Below the pieces are notes generated by a model. It did no database searches. It saw only the letters and a list, made by a program, of their open reading frames with translations, and was not told the DNA's origin. Both the position numbers and the translations under genes were made by a program. DNA of 64,000 nt from Desertivirga xinjiangensis (GTDB lineage: Bacteria; Bacteroidota; Bacteroidia; Sphingobacteriales; Sphingobacteriaceae). The stretch lies in contig NZ_JAFMZP010000009.1 in NCBI RefSeq assembly GCF_024436435.1, forward strand, positions 122,653-186,652, given 5' to 3'. Below are positions 1 through 8,305 of the stretch, piece after piece; within the stretch, counting starts at the first letter, position 1, and each line of letters starts with the position of its first letter.

Positions 1-488
1 GTTTCTTCCGATAAGCCTCTGATCCCTGCAATCAATTCAGGGTATATATCAAAAACCATATTGGTTAGGTCACCTCCATCGTCCAAGATCATATTTAGTG
101 GCTGACGCTCTTCACCAAAATGTAAAGTCTGTTCAATACACCAGTCAAACTCCTGCTCATTCATGCCTTTCCATGCATAAACCGAAATGCCAGCGGCGGC
201 AATTGCTGCAGCTGCATGGTCTTGCGTAGAAAAGATATTACAGGATGACCATGTAACTTCGGCGCCAAGCGCAGTTAATGTTTCTATCAATACCGCTGTT
301 TGGATGGTCATATGTAAGCATCCTGCAATGCGGGCTCCCTGTAAAGGTTTCGACGCTCCAAATTCAGCCCGTAAGGCCATTAAGCCAGGCATTTCAGCCT
401 CTGCTAGTTCAATTTCTTTGCGTCCCCACTCTGCAAGGGAAATGTCTTTCACTTTGTAAGGAATGTAAGTTGTCTCTACTGATGACAT
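1..488 (-). CDS. ahcY: Adenosylhomocysteinase (SAH hydrolase), N-terminal part, cut by the window edge
   Basis: Cytosolic NAD-dependent enzyme that splits S-adenosylhomocysteine into homocysteine and adenosine in the methyl cycle. The reverse strand reads [20 protein letters not shown], followed by family motifs such as [38 protein letters not shown] and ILDDGGDLT. These match the substrate-binding N-terminal domain. Only about 162 residues of a family-typical 430-440 are present; the rest lies before base 1. The ATG at 488-486 is the natural start and has a Bacteroidota-type promoter just upstream. Confidence in the family is high from the motifs. Confidence 0.93.
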   Translation of the reverse strand, partial: MSSVETTYIPYKVKDISLAEWGRKEIELAEAEMPGLMALRAEFGASKPLQGARIAGCLHMTIQTAVLIETLTALGAEVTWSSCNIFSTQDHAAAAIAAAGISVYAWKGMNEQEFDWCIEQTLHFGEERQPLNMILDDGGDLTNMVFDIYPELIAGIRGLSEE

Positions 489-510
489 AGTTGTTTTTTT
501 TTAATGTTTA

Positions 511-541
511 CAAAAGTACCGGATTGCCGGATGAATATCAA
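511..541 (-). promoter_or_regulatory. Putative sigma-A-type Bacteroidota promoter of ahcY
   Basis: On the reverse strand TTGA (541-538) is followed after 19 bases by TACTTTTG (518-511). This fits the Bacteroidota -33 (TTTG-like) and -7 (TANNTTTG) consensus. It would leave a leader of about 20 nt before the ahcY ATG at 488. Identified by eye only. Confidence 0.45.
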
Positions 542-667
542 TATCTTATCTTTACGAATGACGTAACAATTGAAATGTGACAAATCATTGATGCCCTATA
601 TTTTTAGCTTTGCTTACAGAGCGTTAATTTTGCAAGACGGTTTATACGAAAAAAATTTTAAAAGGAT

Positions 668-1078
668 ATGTACCCAGAATATTTAGTAGCCCCAATGAGG
701 GAGGAGCTGACAAAAGTTGGTTTTCAGGATTTAAAAACTCCTGAAGAAGTGGAAGCAGCGATAAAAGCTGAAGGCACCGTGTTTGTGGTGGTAAATTCGG
801 TATGTGGTTGTGCGGCAGCTAATGCGCGTCCTGCGGCAAAAGCAGCAGTTCAAAATGATAAGCATCCTGACAGATTTATAACTGTTTTTGCTGGTGTTGA
901 AAAACCTGCTGTTGATGCAGCCAGGAATTTTATGCTTCCTTACCCTCCATCTTCACCTTCAATGGCTTTGTTTAAAGATGGAAAACTGGTTCATATGATT
1001 GAACGTCACCAGATCGAAGGTCGTCCGGCTCAGATGATTGCCGATAATTTAATTGGTGCCTTTGAGCAGTATTGCTAA
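668..1078 (+). CDS. BrxA/BrxB (YphP/YqiW) family bacilliredoxin
   Basis: Small thiol-disulfide protein of 136 residues, the usual length for the family (former DUF1094). In Firmicutes these proteins remove bacillithiol from mixed disulfides. The active-site CGC motif sits in VVNSVCGCAAANARPA (about residues 39-54), and the N-terminus MYPEYLVAPMREEL is family-typical. It is a single-gene unit, divergent from ahcY, followed by a strong terminator at 1092-1120. TAATTTTG at 625-632 is a possible -7 element. Whether this organism makes bacillithiol cannot be told from the window, so the physiological thiol is inferred. Confidence 0.88.
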   Translation: MYPEYLVAPMREELTKVGFQDLKTPEEVEAAIKAEGTVFVVVNSVCGCAAANARPAAKAAVQNDKHPDRFITVFAGVEKPAVDAARNFMLPYPPSSPSMALFKDGKLVHMIERHQIEGRPAQMIADNLIGAFEQYC

Positions 1079-1091
1079 TAAGATATACACG

Positions 1092-1120
1092 AAAAATCCG
1101 GCTTCTGCCGGATTTTTTTT
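1092..1120. terminator. Bidirectional rho-independent terminator
   Basis: Perfect 11-bp arms AAAAATCCGGC / GCCGGATTTTT around a TTCT loop, with a T-run to 1120 on the plus strand and an A-run on the other side. It lies between the convergent bacilliredoxin and cdaA genes and can serve both. Confidence 0.85.
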
Positions 1121-1129
1121 GCATCGGGC

Positions 1130-1921
1130 TTAGATGTCAGCCATGAGTAGCTTTTCCAGATCTTCTGCATTCAAATTCATCTTTACCCTGCCTTGCTTGG
1201 CATAGGAAATGGTCCCTGTTTCTTCAGAAACAATTACTGCAACTGCATCACTCATTTCAGAAATTCCAATGCCTGCACGGTGTCTCAGTCCAAAATGCGG
1301 CGGAAGCTTTTCATTATCTGTCAGAGGCAGGATACAACTGGCGCACCTTATTTTACCGTCAGAAATAACCACAGCGCCATCATGAAGGGGGCTGTTCTTC
1401 TGAAAAATACTTTCAATAAGTCTTTTTGAGATTAAGGCATCCATTGGTTCGCCGCTGTTTTGATAATATTGTTCATCAAAATATTTTGCGAATACTATCA
1501 AGGCGCCTGTACGGGTAACTTGCATGTATTTACATGCATCAATAATAGGCTTCAACGATATTGCACTATTTTGCTCCACTTCCTTTTTGCTGGCAAAAAA
1601 TGTTTTCCAAAGCCGGTTTCTATGCAGTGAGGCATTTTTCCCTATCAGCAGTAAAAATCGCCGGATCTCCTGCTGAAAAACTATTATTAGAGCTAGGACG
1701 CCTACACTGACAAAGCCGCCAAGAAGCTGACTCAGCAAGTGCATCTCCAATTGTTTAGTTACAAGAAATACCAGATAAATGATGATAAGGCCGAGCAGGA
1801 TATTAAGGGCAATCGTTCCCCTGATGAGATTGTAGACATAGTATATTATAAATGCTACCAGAATGATATCTACAAAATCCAAGAAACGCAGGTGCAGGAA
1901 ACTCAGGTCAAATCCCTTCAT
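1130..1921 (-). CDS. cdaA: Diadenylate cyclase CdaA (DacA), membrane-bound c-di-AMP synthase
   Basis: Makes cyclic di-AMP from two ATP. The protein is 263 residues with three predicted membrane helices in the first 85 residues, then a coiled linker and the DAC (DisA_N) domain. Both catalytic signatures are visible: DGA at residues 181-183 (SPLHDGAVVI) and RHR at 213-215 (GLRHRAGIGI). The start at 1921 lies 42 bases after the folP stop, so folP-cdaA probably form one transcript. The Firmicute partners cdaR and glmM are absent from this neighbourhood. Confidence 0.92.
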   Translation of the reverse strand: MKGFDLSFLHLRFLDFVDIILVAFIIYYVYNLIRGTIALNILLGLIIIYLVFLVTKQLEMHLLSQLLGGFVSVGVLALIIVFQQEIRRFLLLIGKNASLHRNRLWKTFFASKKEVEQNSAISLKPIIDACKYMQVTRTGALIVFAKYFDEQYYQNSGEPMDALISKRLIESIFQKNSPLHDGAVVISDGKIRCASCILPLTDNEKLPPHFGLRHRAGIGISEMSDAVAVIVSEETGTISYAKQGRVKMNLNAEDLEKLLMADI

Positions 1922-1963
1922 GAGCTGAATTTAGGAATTTTTTTGAAAAAGCTAATTAAATGC

Positions 1964-2824
1964 TCAATTATTAGCTACTCGTTCTACCAGTTTCACCGCC
2001 TCGACGGCGGCTCTTACATCATGCACCCTTAAAATATCGACTCCTTTCATTAAAGCAATAGTGTTTAATACCGTTGTTCCATTTAATGCATCTTCACTTT
2101 TTATGTTCAAGGTTTTCCAGATCGTTGACTTTCTCGATAATCCTGCCAGCAAGGGTAGCCCTGTCATTTGAAATAGCTCGAACTTTTTTAACAGTTCGAA
2201 ATTTTGCTCTATTGTCTTGGCGAAACCGAAACCCGGGTCAATAATGATATCTTTTACACCGGCTTCTGTCAGAAGTTTGATCTTTAATGAAAAATACTGC
2301 ATCATTTCTCCAAAGATATCCTCATAAACGGCCATTTTATTCATGCTCTGCGGAGTTCCCTTCATATGCATTAAAATGTAAGGAACATCAAAGTGTGCTG
2401 CGGTCTTGGCCATCTTTGAATCCAATTCACCGCCTGAAATGTCGTTGATAATATCTGCACCTTCATTTATGGCAGCTGCCGCAACCCCCGACCTGAAAGT
2501 ATCAATCGAGAGAACAGCGTCGGGAAATTCTTTTCTGATTGAGGTTATAGCAGGTATCAATCTTGTTTTTTCTTCTTGTTCAGTAATATCATCAGCTCCC
2601 GGCCTGGAAGAATATGCACCCAGATCAAGAAAATCAGCGCCTTCATTCAGCATTTCCTCTGCCGCCTTCATTGCCAGTTCAGCCGAGCCGAACCTGTTCC
2701 CTGAATAAAATGAATCCGGAGTGATATTTATGATTCCCATTACTTTCGGTACGGAAAAATCTATTAGCCTGCCACCAGCATTGATAGTTTTCTTTTGATT
2801 AAAAACTGTATTTTTATCGCTCAT
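1964..2824 (-). CDS. folP: Dihydropteroate synthase
   Basis: Condenses p-aminobenzoate with dihydropterin pyrophosphate in folate synthesis; target of sulfonamides. It is 286 residues, a normal length, with pterin-binding TIM-barrel motifs GIINITPDSFYSGN (about residues 30-43), FLDLGAYSSRPGA, ADIINDISGG, IIIDPGFGFAKT and PLLAGLSRKS. First gene of a likely folP-cdaA transcript; divergent from the DUF1599 gene with about 50 bases between them. Confidence 0.95.
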   Translation of the reverse strand: MSDKNTVFNQKKTINAGGRLIDFSVPKVMGIINITPDSFYSGNRFGSAELAMKAAEEMLNEGADFLDLGAYSSRPGADDITEQEEKTRLIPAITSIRKEFPDAVLSIDTFRSGVAAAAINEGADIINDISGGELDSKMAKTAAHFDVPYILMHMKGTPQSMNKMAVYEDIFGEMMQYFSLKIKLLTEAGVKDIIIDPGFGFAKTIEQNFELLKKFELFQMTGLPLLAGLSRKSTIWKTLNIKSEDALNGTTVLNTIALMKGVDILRVHDVRAAVEAVKLVERVANN

Positions 2825-2876
2825 AAACCAACAAAATACTGGTTTATTTGGAGCTTAATCAAATAATTAATACGTT

Positions 2877-3422
2877 TTGACAAATAATACTTCAGAAGAA
2901 TACGACGCAGTGATAAAAGTCTGCAGAGATCTTTTTATCAGAAAAACAAAAGATTACGGAACAGCATGGCGTATCCTTCGTCCAAGTTCCATTACTGATC
3001 AGATATTTATTAAAGCGCAACGTATTCGTACGCTCGAAGAAAAGAAAGTGTCCAAAGTAGGGGAGAGTATCACTTCTGAATATATTGGTATCATCAATTA
3101 CTGTGTGATTGCGATGATACAATTGGAGTTAGACGGGAACAGTCCTTTCGAAATTCCTGCAGAACAAGTGGAAGTATGGTACGATGAAAGAATACGGGAG
3201 ACCAAAGAACTGATGTTTGCAAAGAATCACGATTACGGTGAAGCCTGGCGTGATATGAGAATAAGTTCTTTAACTGATCTTATTTTAATGAAAGTGCTTC
3301 GTGTAAAACAAATTGAAGATAACGATGGAGCGACATTGGTTTCCGAAGGCATCAAAGCAAACTATCAGGATATGATCAATTACGCGGTTTTTGCCTTAAT
3401 AAAACGCCCTTTGGCTGGTTAA
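2877..3422 (+). CDS. DUF1599 (nucleotide modification-associated domain 1) protein with two tandem repeats
   Basis: A 181-residue protein built of two copies of one module. The repeat signatures are KTKDYGTAWRILRPSSITD (about residues 23-41) and NHDYGEAWRDMRISSLTD (about 115-132), each followed by a K.LR..Q.E-type segment. The family is DUF1599, which comparative genomics has linked to modified-nucleotide metabolism, but its biochemical role is not established. The start is TTG at 2877; no ATG occurs before the first repeat and the N-terminus fits the family. It begins a tight forward run: 8 bases to the DoxX-like gene, then dinB-like, then aroK. Confidence 0.8.
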   Translation: MTNNTSEEYDAVIKVCRDLFIRKTKDYGTAWRILRPSSITDQIFIKAQRIRTLEEKKVSKVGESITSEYIGIINYCVIAMIQLELDGNSPFEIPAEQVEVWYDERIRETKELMFAKNHDYGEAWRDMRISSLTDLILMKVLRVKQIEDNDGATLVSEGIKANYQDMINYAVFALIKRPLAG

Positions 3423-3429
3423 CAAACGA

Positions 3430-4629
3430 ATGGGTATGACAGACAACTATGGAAATATAAATAACAGAGATCGTAACATCGCTTTAAGCTTAGTTAGAGT
3501 GCTGGTCGGCTTATTGTTCATTTTTTCAGGATTAATAAAAGCTAATGACCCACTGGGTTTTGGATATAAACTTCAGGAGTATTTTGAGGTGTTCCATATT
3601 AGCTTTCTTAATAATTTCGCTGTCGCGATATCTATTGTTCTGTGTGCCCTTGAAATTATTCTGGGTGCCGCATTGATTCTTGGAATAAGATCATCGAAGG
3701 TGGCTTTAGGCCTGCTTCTTACCATCGTTTTTTTTACATTTCTTACTTTCTATTCAGCGGCTTTCGATGTAGTTAGAAGTTGTGGCTGCTTTGGTGATGC
3801 CATTCCGCTTACTCCCTGGCAATCGTTTTCCAAAGATGTGATATTACTGGTGCTGATCATTTTTATTTATGTTAACCGTATTAAAATACAGCCCCTTTTT
3901 AAATCAGAAAAAACTCAAAAGGCAGCGCTTTATGGTATTTGTGTTCTTGCCTTTGGATACGGACTTTATACGTATAATTATCTCCCGATAAAGGACTTTT
4001 TGCCGTATCATATTGGTGCCAATTTGCCGGAGAATATGAAAGTACCCGAAGGTGCGCCTGCAGATGTTTACGAAATTACCTATTCTCTTAAAAATAAGAG
4101 AACTGGGGAATCAAAAACAATGACCGATAAAGAGTATATGAAAACGGAGATCTGGAAAGATTCCAATTGGGAGATTAAAGGTGAACCGGAGAAAAAATTG
4201 GTAAGCAAAGGATTTGAGCCAAAGATAAAGGATTTGAAGATCAGCGATAGTCAGGGAACCGACTACACGTTAGAGTTGATAGAAAATCCATACTATAATT
4301 TAGTTATCGTGGCTTATGATCTTGAAAAATCTAATCTCAGGGCCTTGGGAGATCTTAATGCGATTGCAATGAACGCCGGTGAAGCTTTTAACATAAGGAC
4401 GGTTTTGCTGACTTCAAATTCGGTGGAAAGTGCTACCGCGTTTCAACAACAAAACAAACTGGCAATGGAAGTTTTTTATGCCGATGCAGTTCCGCTTAAA
4501 AGTATGGTGCGTTCAAACCCTGGCCTTATTTTATTAAAGGATGGCGTAGTGATAAATAAATGGCATTTTCATACTCTGCCGTCCTATCAGCATCTTGAAG
4601 ACGTTTATTTCAGCAATGACAACAAATAG
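3430..4629 (+). CDS. BT_3928-family protein: DoxX/MauE-like membrane domain plus thioredoxin-like domain
   Basis: A 399-residue inner-membrane protein. Hydrophobic helices at about residues 19-37, 62-86, 92-113, 135-152 and 165-185 form a DoxX/MauE-like bundle with a cysteine motif RSCGCFGDA after helix 3. The soluble C-terminal half (about 270-395) resembles a thioredoxin fold (LVIVAYDLEKSN, PGLILLKDGVVINKWH) but has no CxxC. This arrangement is the BT_3928 family of Bacteroidota. The function is unknown; a role in redox or quinone-linked chemistry is only suggested by DoxX relatives. The stop overlaps the start of the next gene. Confidence 0.75.
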   Translation: MGMTDNYGNINNRDRNIALSLVRVLVGLLFIFSGLIKANDPLGFGYKLQEYFEVFHISFLNNFAVAISIVLCALEIILGAALILGIRSSKVALGLLLTIVFFTFLTFYSAAFDVVRSCGCFGDAIPLTPWQSFSKDVILLVLIIFIYVNRIKIQPLFKSEKTQKAALYGICVLAFGYGLYTYNYLPIKDFLPYHIGANLPENMKVPEGAPADVYEITYSLKNKRTGESKTMTDKEYMKTEIWKDSNWEIKGEPEKKLVSKGFEPKIKDLKISDSQGTDYTLELIENPYYNLVIVAYDLEKSNLRALGDLNAIAMNAGEAFNIRTVLLTSNSVESATAFQQQNKLAMEVFYADAVPLKSMVRSNPGLILLKDGVVINKWHFHTLPSYQHLEDVYFSNDNK

Positions 4630-5074
4630 TATGATCCGGGATTTATTAATATATACCGACCTGGCAGATAAAAGGGTCGTCAATACATTCATTGAAGCAG
4701 ATAAGCCCTTACCTGAAGCGGAAAGACTTTTTGGACATGTTTTAAATGCCCAGCATGTGTGGGTTAGTCGTATAAAGGGTATAAAGCCGGAATTTGAAAG
4801 TTGGACACTGCAAAATCAAAGTTCGTTTAAACAGCTCCAGGAACAAAATATTTCAGCTCTCCTCCAATTGCTAGAATCCTTAGATCTTAGTCAGGAGATA
4901 GAATACCGCAGTTTTGCGGGGGAGCCTTTTAAGAGTGTGATCTCCGATATTTTGTTGCATGTAGTTAACCACTCTACTTATCATAGAGCTCAGATCGCAG
5001 CTCAGTTCAAACAAAGTGGCATCACACCGCCGGTTACAGATTATGTTTTTTTAAAGAGAGAGGGATTGTTTTGA
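4616..5074 (+). CDS. DinB-family (DinB/YfiT-like) four-helix protein
   Basis: A 152-residue protein of the DinB/YfiT fold, in which three histidines usually hold a metal. Candidate ligands are the histidines near HVLNAQHVW and those in HVVNHSTYHRAQI. Substrates are unknown; some relatives are thiol transferases (bacillithiol, mycothiol), which fits loosely with the bacilliredoxin nearby. Possible starts are 4595, 4616 and 4631. I chose ATG 4616 (MTTNSMIRDLL), which overlaps the previous stop by 14 bases. The TGA overlaps the TTG start of aroK. Confidence 0.8.
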   Translation: MTTNSMIRDLLIYTDLADKRVVNTFIEADKPLPEAERLFGHVLNAQHVWVSRIKGIKPEFESWTLQNQSSFKQLQEQNISALLQLLESLDLSQEIEYRSFAGEPFKSVISDILLHVVNHSTYHRAQIAAQFKQSGITPPVTDYVFLKREGLF

Positions 5075-5583
5075 TCATATTTTTAGTAGGTTTTATGGGT
5101 TGTGGAAAAACAACCTTTGGCAAAAGATTAGCAAATAAATTGTCTTATGCATTTGTGGATCTTGACAAAGTAATCGAAGCTGAGGTTGGAATGAGCATCC
5201 CACAGTACTTTGCAGAATTTGGAGAAGAATCTTTCCGGATCAAGGAAAGCGAAATACTTAAAAATACAAGATTCTCTGACAACGCAGTTGTTGCCACGGG
5301 TGGAGGTGCTCCCTGTTTCTTTGATAATATGGACTGGATGAATAACAAGGGACTCACAGTTTATATTTCTCTAAGTGCCAAAGGGCTTGCCAGACGGTTA
5401 GAAACTGCTTCAGAAGAACGCCCGGTGCTGAGAGGCTTGAAAGGTCTGCAACTGGAGGAATTTATTGCTTCAAAACTGAGCGAGCGTGACCCCTACTATA
5501 GCAAAGCTGCTCTAATTGTAGAGGGTATAAACATCAGCCCGGAAAGTTTCATGCCAATCTTTGAAGATTATCAGCGTAGATAA
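5071..5583 (+). CDS. aroK: Shikimate kinase
   Basis: Phosphorylates shikimate with ATP in aromatic amino acid synthesis. It is 170 residues, typical, with Walker A GFMGCGKTTFGKRLA near the N-terminus, the shikimate-binding D at FVDLDKVIE, R58-type FGEESFRIKE, GGGAP, and the lid motif ERPVLRG. The start is a TTG at 5071 overlapping the previous TGA by four bases, implying coupled translation. Its 3' end overlaps the convergent phosphoribosyltransferase by 13 bases. Confidence 0.93.
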   Translation: MIIFLVGFMGCGKTTFGKRLANKLSYAFVDLDKVIEAEVGMSIPQYFAEFGEESFRIKESEILKNTRFSDNAVVATGGGAPCFFDNMDWMNNKGLTVYISLSAKGLARRLETASEERPVLRGLKGLQLEEFIASKLSERDPYYSKAALIVEGINISPESFMPIFEDYQRR

Positions 5584-6080
5584 ACGGTATCCTCCTCTTT
5601 ATTACTTGTCAGGAATACGTCCACATGTTCTTTAGTTACCGTTGCTAACTCAAGGCCGGTAAAATCTGGTGTTACCGGGAAGATCCTGTGACTCCGGTTT
5701 ACCAGTACGGCAGTACGCAGCTTCTTCAGGGGGATATCGAGAAATACTCCCAGGCCATACGCTAAGGTGCGCCCGCTGTTTAAAACGTCGTCAACAAGGA
5801 TTACAACTTTATTGGCACACTGTTCTATTTTCATGTCTGTTATCGCCTTCAGATGGGAACTACTTTTATCCAGCTCGATCTTCATCAGCTGAACCTCGAT
5901 GCCAGAGATCTGCTGAAGCTCTTTCTGCAAACGCTCAGCAAGAATATATCCGTAATCTGCAATGCCGGCAATAACTAAACTGCTTTCCTCCAGATTATCT
6001 TCCCAGATCTGGTAGGCCATCCTGGTAGTCTTTTGCTCAATCTGGGTATTATCAAGAACAAGAATTTTTTTGTCTGCCAT
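5571..6080 (-). CDS. Phosphoribosyltransferase-family protein (PyrR-like)
   Basis: A 169-residue type I phosphoribosyltransferase fold. The PRPP-binding signature is VVILVDDVLNSGRTLAYGL (about residues 92-110), and N-terminal IADYGYILAERL and TAVLVNRSH fit the PyrR/hypoxanthine PRT group. It could be a PyrR-type uracil PRTase or regulator, but no pyrimidine gene is adjacent, so the substrate is left open. Confidence 0.8.
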   Translation of the reverse strand: MADKKILVLDNTQIEQKTTRMAYQIWEDNLEESSLVIAGIADYGYILAERLQKELQQISGIEVQLMKIELDKSSSHLKAITDMKIEQCANKVVILVDDVLNSGRTLAYGLGVFLDIPLKKLRTAVLVNRSHRIFPVTPDFTGLELATVTKEHVDVFLTSNKEEDTVYLR

Positions 6081-6136
6081 CCTTTGCTAATTTTTTCTGA
6101 AAATAGAGAAATGAACTGAATTACGAAATGGAGTTT

Positions 6137-6538
6137 TTAATTTTGATAGGGATAAAACACAAAATTTGCTCCTTCCGGAACAACCACAAACAGACACATA
6201 AAATCATCCGGATTTTTAAACTGTTTAATAAACCTGTCTTTTTTGTCTCTGTGAATAATTCCTTTCTCTACGAACTCTTCCAGAGTGGAGGCATGGATAG
6301 ACCAGCCGGTTCCAAGATCTTCTCTGTTTAAAATCGGTTCACCAAGACTCACCTCGTGCTGGTGAGCTACAAAGATTGGAAAGGCCGAGAGACCTTCTAC
6401 CATTATTTCGGTAGACACTTCTTTCAGAGATTCTTTATATAGTTTTAGATCCTGTTCAAGGCTCTTAAGAGGGCTTTCTTTTCTTTGTGATTCTCCGCCG
6501 CCTTCCTCCGGCTGATTAAGAAGATCCTGTAATTCCAT
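6137..6538 (-). CDS. Conserved hypothetical protein (weak SseB-like resemblance)
   Basis: A 133-residue soluble protein without signal peptide. It has a charged N-terminal half (NQPEEGGGESQRKESPLKSL) and a compact C-terminal part containing FPIFVAHQ, GWSIHASTLEEFVEKGII and LFVVVPEGANFVFYPY. The 'PIF..' strand followed by a 'VVVPEGANFVFYPY' end loosely recalls SseB-type proteins, but I cannot confirm the family and no function is assigned. On the reverse strand its 5' side is the 44-bp tandem array. Confidence 0.6.
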   Translation of the reverse strand: MELQDLLNQPEEGGGESQRKESPLKSLEQDLKLYKESLKEVSTEIMVEGLSAFPIFVAHQHEVSLGEPILNREDLGTGWSIHASTLEEFVEKGIIHRDKKDRFIKQFKNPDDFMCLFVVVPEGANFVFYPYQN

Positions 6539-6582
6539 CTTTTGCTTAAAATATTTCTAATAAGACATTCTCAACTAAGTCC

Positions 6583-6848
6583 ATGATAGCTTTAGCTATT
6601 AAACAACAACATTTTCTACTAAACCTATGATAGCTTAGCTATTTAATACAACAAGATTTTCTACAAACCCATGATAGCTTTAGCTATTAAACAACAACAT
6701 TTTCTACTAAACCTAAGATAGCTTAGCTATTTAATACAACAAGATTTTCTACAAACCCATGATAGCTTTAGCTATTTATACAACAACATTTTCTACTAAA
6801 CCTATGATAGCTTTAGCTATTCAACTCTAGCAAAACAACATTTTCTAC
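6583..6848. repeat. Tandem array of 44-bp units containing copies of the rlmD 3' end and a palindrome
   Basis: Contiguous units start at 6583, 6627, 6671, 6715, 6759 and 6804, each 44 bp (one is 45). Two variants alternate, so the higher-order period is 88 bp. Each unit holds the palindrome ATAGCT(T/TT)AGCTAT and a block ACAACA(A)(C/G)ATTTTCTAC. The last unit overlaps the 3' end of rlmD: its palindrome contains the rlmD stop codon (TAA at 6815-6813), and the block encodes residues VENVV near the RlmD C-terminus. The other units are therefore decayed copies of the rlmD tail. Confidence 0.85.
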
Positions 6849-8222
6849 GTGTTGTGTGTGTGGAAACATATCTACCGGACGAATCTTTGTAACTGAATAC
6901 TTTTGATTCAACAAAGCGATATCCCTTGCCTGAGTAGCCGCATTACAACTTACGTATACAATTTTGGGAGATTCAATTTCAAGCAATCTTTCTACCACAT
7001 CAGCGTGCATCCCAGCTCTTGGAGGGTCAGTGATAATCACATCTGGCTTGCCATGCAGCTCCACAAAAGAGGCAGTTAGAATATCTTTCATATCGCCGGC
7101 ATAGAAAGTGGTATTGTTTATGTTATTAATATCGGAGTTGATCTTTGCATCTTCAATTGCGGTTGGCACATATTCAATTCCAATAACTTTCTTAACACCC
7201 TTGGCTATGAAATTTGCAATAGTACCTGCTCCGGTATATAAATCATAAACCAGTTCATCTCCACTAAATCCGGCGAATTGGCGGGTGATCATATATAGCT
7301 CATGTGCCTGCATTGAATTAGTTTGATAAAAAGATTTCGCCCCGATCTTAAAGGTCAAACCTTCCATCTCTTCAAAGATGTGATCCCTGCCGGCAAATGT
7401 TTTTATTTCCTGGTCAAAAATGGTGTCGTTCTTTTTCTGATTCAGGATGTAAAGCAAGGATGTTATTTGAGGAAACCGCTCCTGAACAAAGTTCATTAGC
7501 TTCTGCACTTCTTCATCGCTGGCATAGGCGAAAACAACAATCACCATCAATTCACCGGTGCTGCTCGATCTGATGATAAGATTGCGAAGTGCCCCTTCAT
7601 GGTTTCTCAGATCATAGAAAGAAATATTGTTTGCTAAAGCAAATTCGCGGATGCGGTTTCTGATCTCGTTTGAAGGATTACTCTGCAGATAGCAGGTTTC
7701 AATATCAAGGATTTTATCAAACCTTAAAGGAACATGAAAGCCTAAAGCATTCATCTCCTGGCTCTCGCCCGCTTGCATATCCTCGTTGGTCAGCCAGCGT
7801 TTATTTGAAAAAGTAAACTCAAGTTTATTCCGGTAATAACGTGTTTCAAATGAGGGAAGGATTGGCTCGGTGATTGAGGTGTCGACTTTTCCTAAACGTT
7901 CCAATGCGTTTGTAACACTCTTTTGTTTATAGATGAGCTGAGCGTCGTACGACATATGCTGCCATTTACAACCTCCGCAAACGCCAAAGTGCGGGCAAAA
8001 TGGCTCGGTACGGTGTTCTGATGGCCTGATTAACTGGACAATTCTGGCTTCAGCGAAGTTCTTCTTTTTGCGTATGATCTCTGCATCTATTAAGTCGCCA
8101 GGTACCGCCTTCTCAATAAATAAAACCAATTCTTCTGCTTTTCCTACACCCTTGCCTTCTTCAGCGATATCTGTTACACTGATATTCTGTATTTGTCTTT
8201 TTTCTGCCTGAACTCTTTTCAT
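6813..8222 (-). CDS. rlmD: 23S rRNA (uracil-5-)-methyltransferase RlmD
   Basis: SAM-dependent RNA methyltransferase that makes m5U in 23S rRNA (U1939 in E. coli). It is about 469 residues with an N-terminal TRAM domain, a 4Fe-4S cysteine cluster (CPHFGVCGGCKWQHM) and SAM motif VYDLYTGAGTIANF. Catalytic motifs ITDPPRAGMH and VYVSCNAATQARD follow, the latter holding the nucleophilic cysteine. A TTG at 8231 could extend it by three codons; I prefer ATG 8222 because TAATTTTG, a -7-like element, occupies 8236-8229. The 3' end runs into the 44-bp tandem array. Confidence 0.93.
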   Translation of the reverse strand: MKRVQAEKRQIQNISVTDIAEEGKGVGKAEELVLFIEKAVPGDLIDAEIIRKKKNFAEARIVQLIRPSEHRTEPFCPHFGVCGGCKWQHMSYDAQLIYKQKSVTNALERLGKVDTSITEPILPSFETRYYRNKLEFTFSNKRWLTNEDMQAGESQEMNALGFHVPLRFDKILDIETCYLQSNPSNEIRNRIREFALANNISFYDLRNHEGALRNLIIRSSSTGELMVIVVFAYASDEEVQKLMNFVQERFPQITSLLYILNQKKNDTIFDQEIKTFAGRDHIFEEMEGLTFKIGAKSFYQTNSMQAHELYMITRQFAGFSGDELVYDLYTGAGTIANFIAKGVKKVIGIEYVPTAIEDAKINSDINNINNTTFYAGDMKDILTASFVELHGKPDVIITDPPRAGMHADVVERLLEIESPKIVYVSCNAATQARDIALLNQKYSVTKIRPVDMFPHTQHVENVVLLELNS

Positions 8223-8305
8223 CTGCTGCAAAATTAGTCTAAAGTTTTAGGTTTTGCCATAGCAGGCATGCTGATTGGCTTACCAGAGGTTGTTGCCTGG
8301 ACGGA

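Noticed and set aside
187..459. Plus-strand 90-codon frame at the window start
   Set aside because: Antisense to the well-supported ahcY coding sequence.
6583..6848. CRISPR-like array
   Set aside because: Units abut with no unique spacers, copies match the rlmD 3' end, and no cas gene is in the window.
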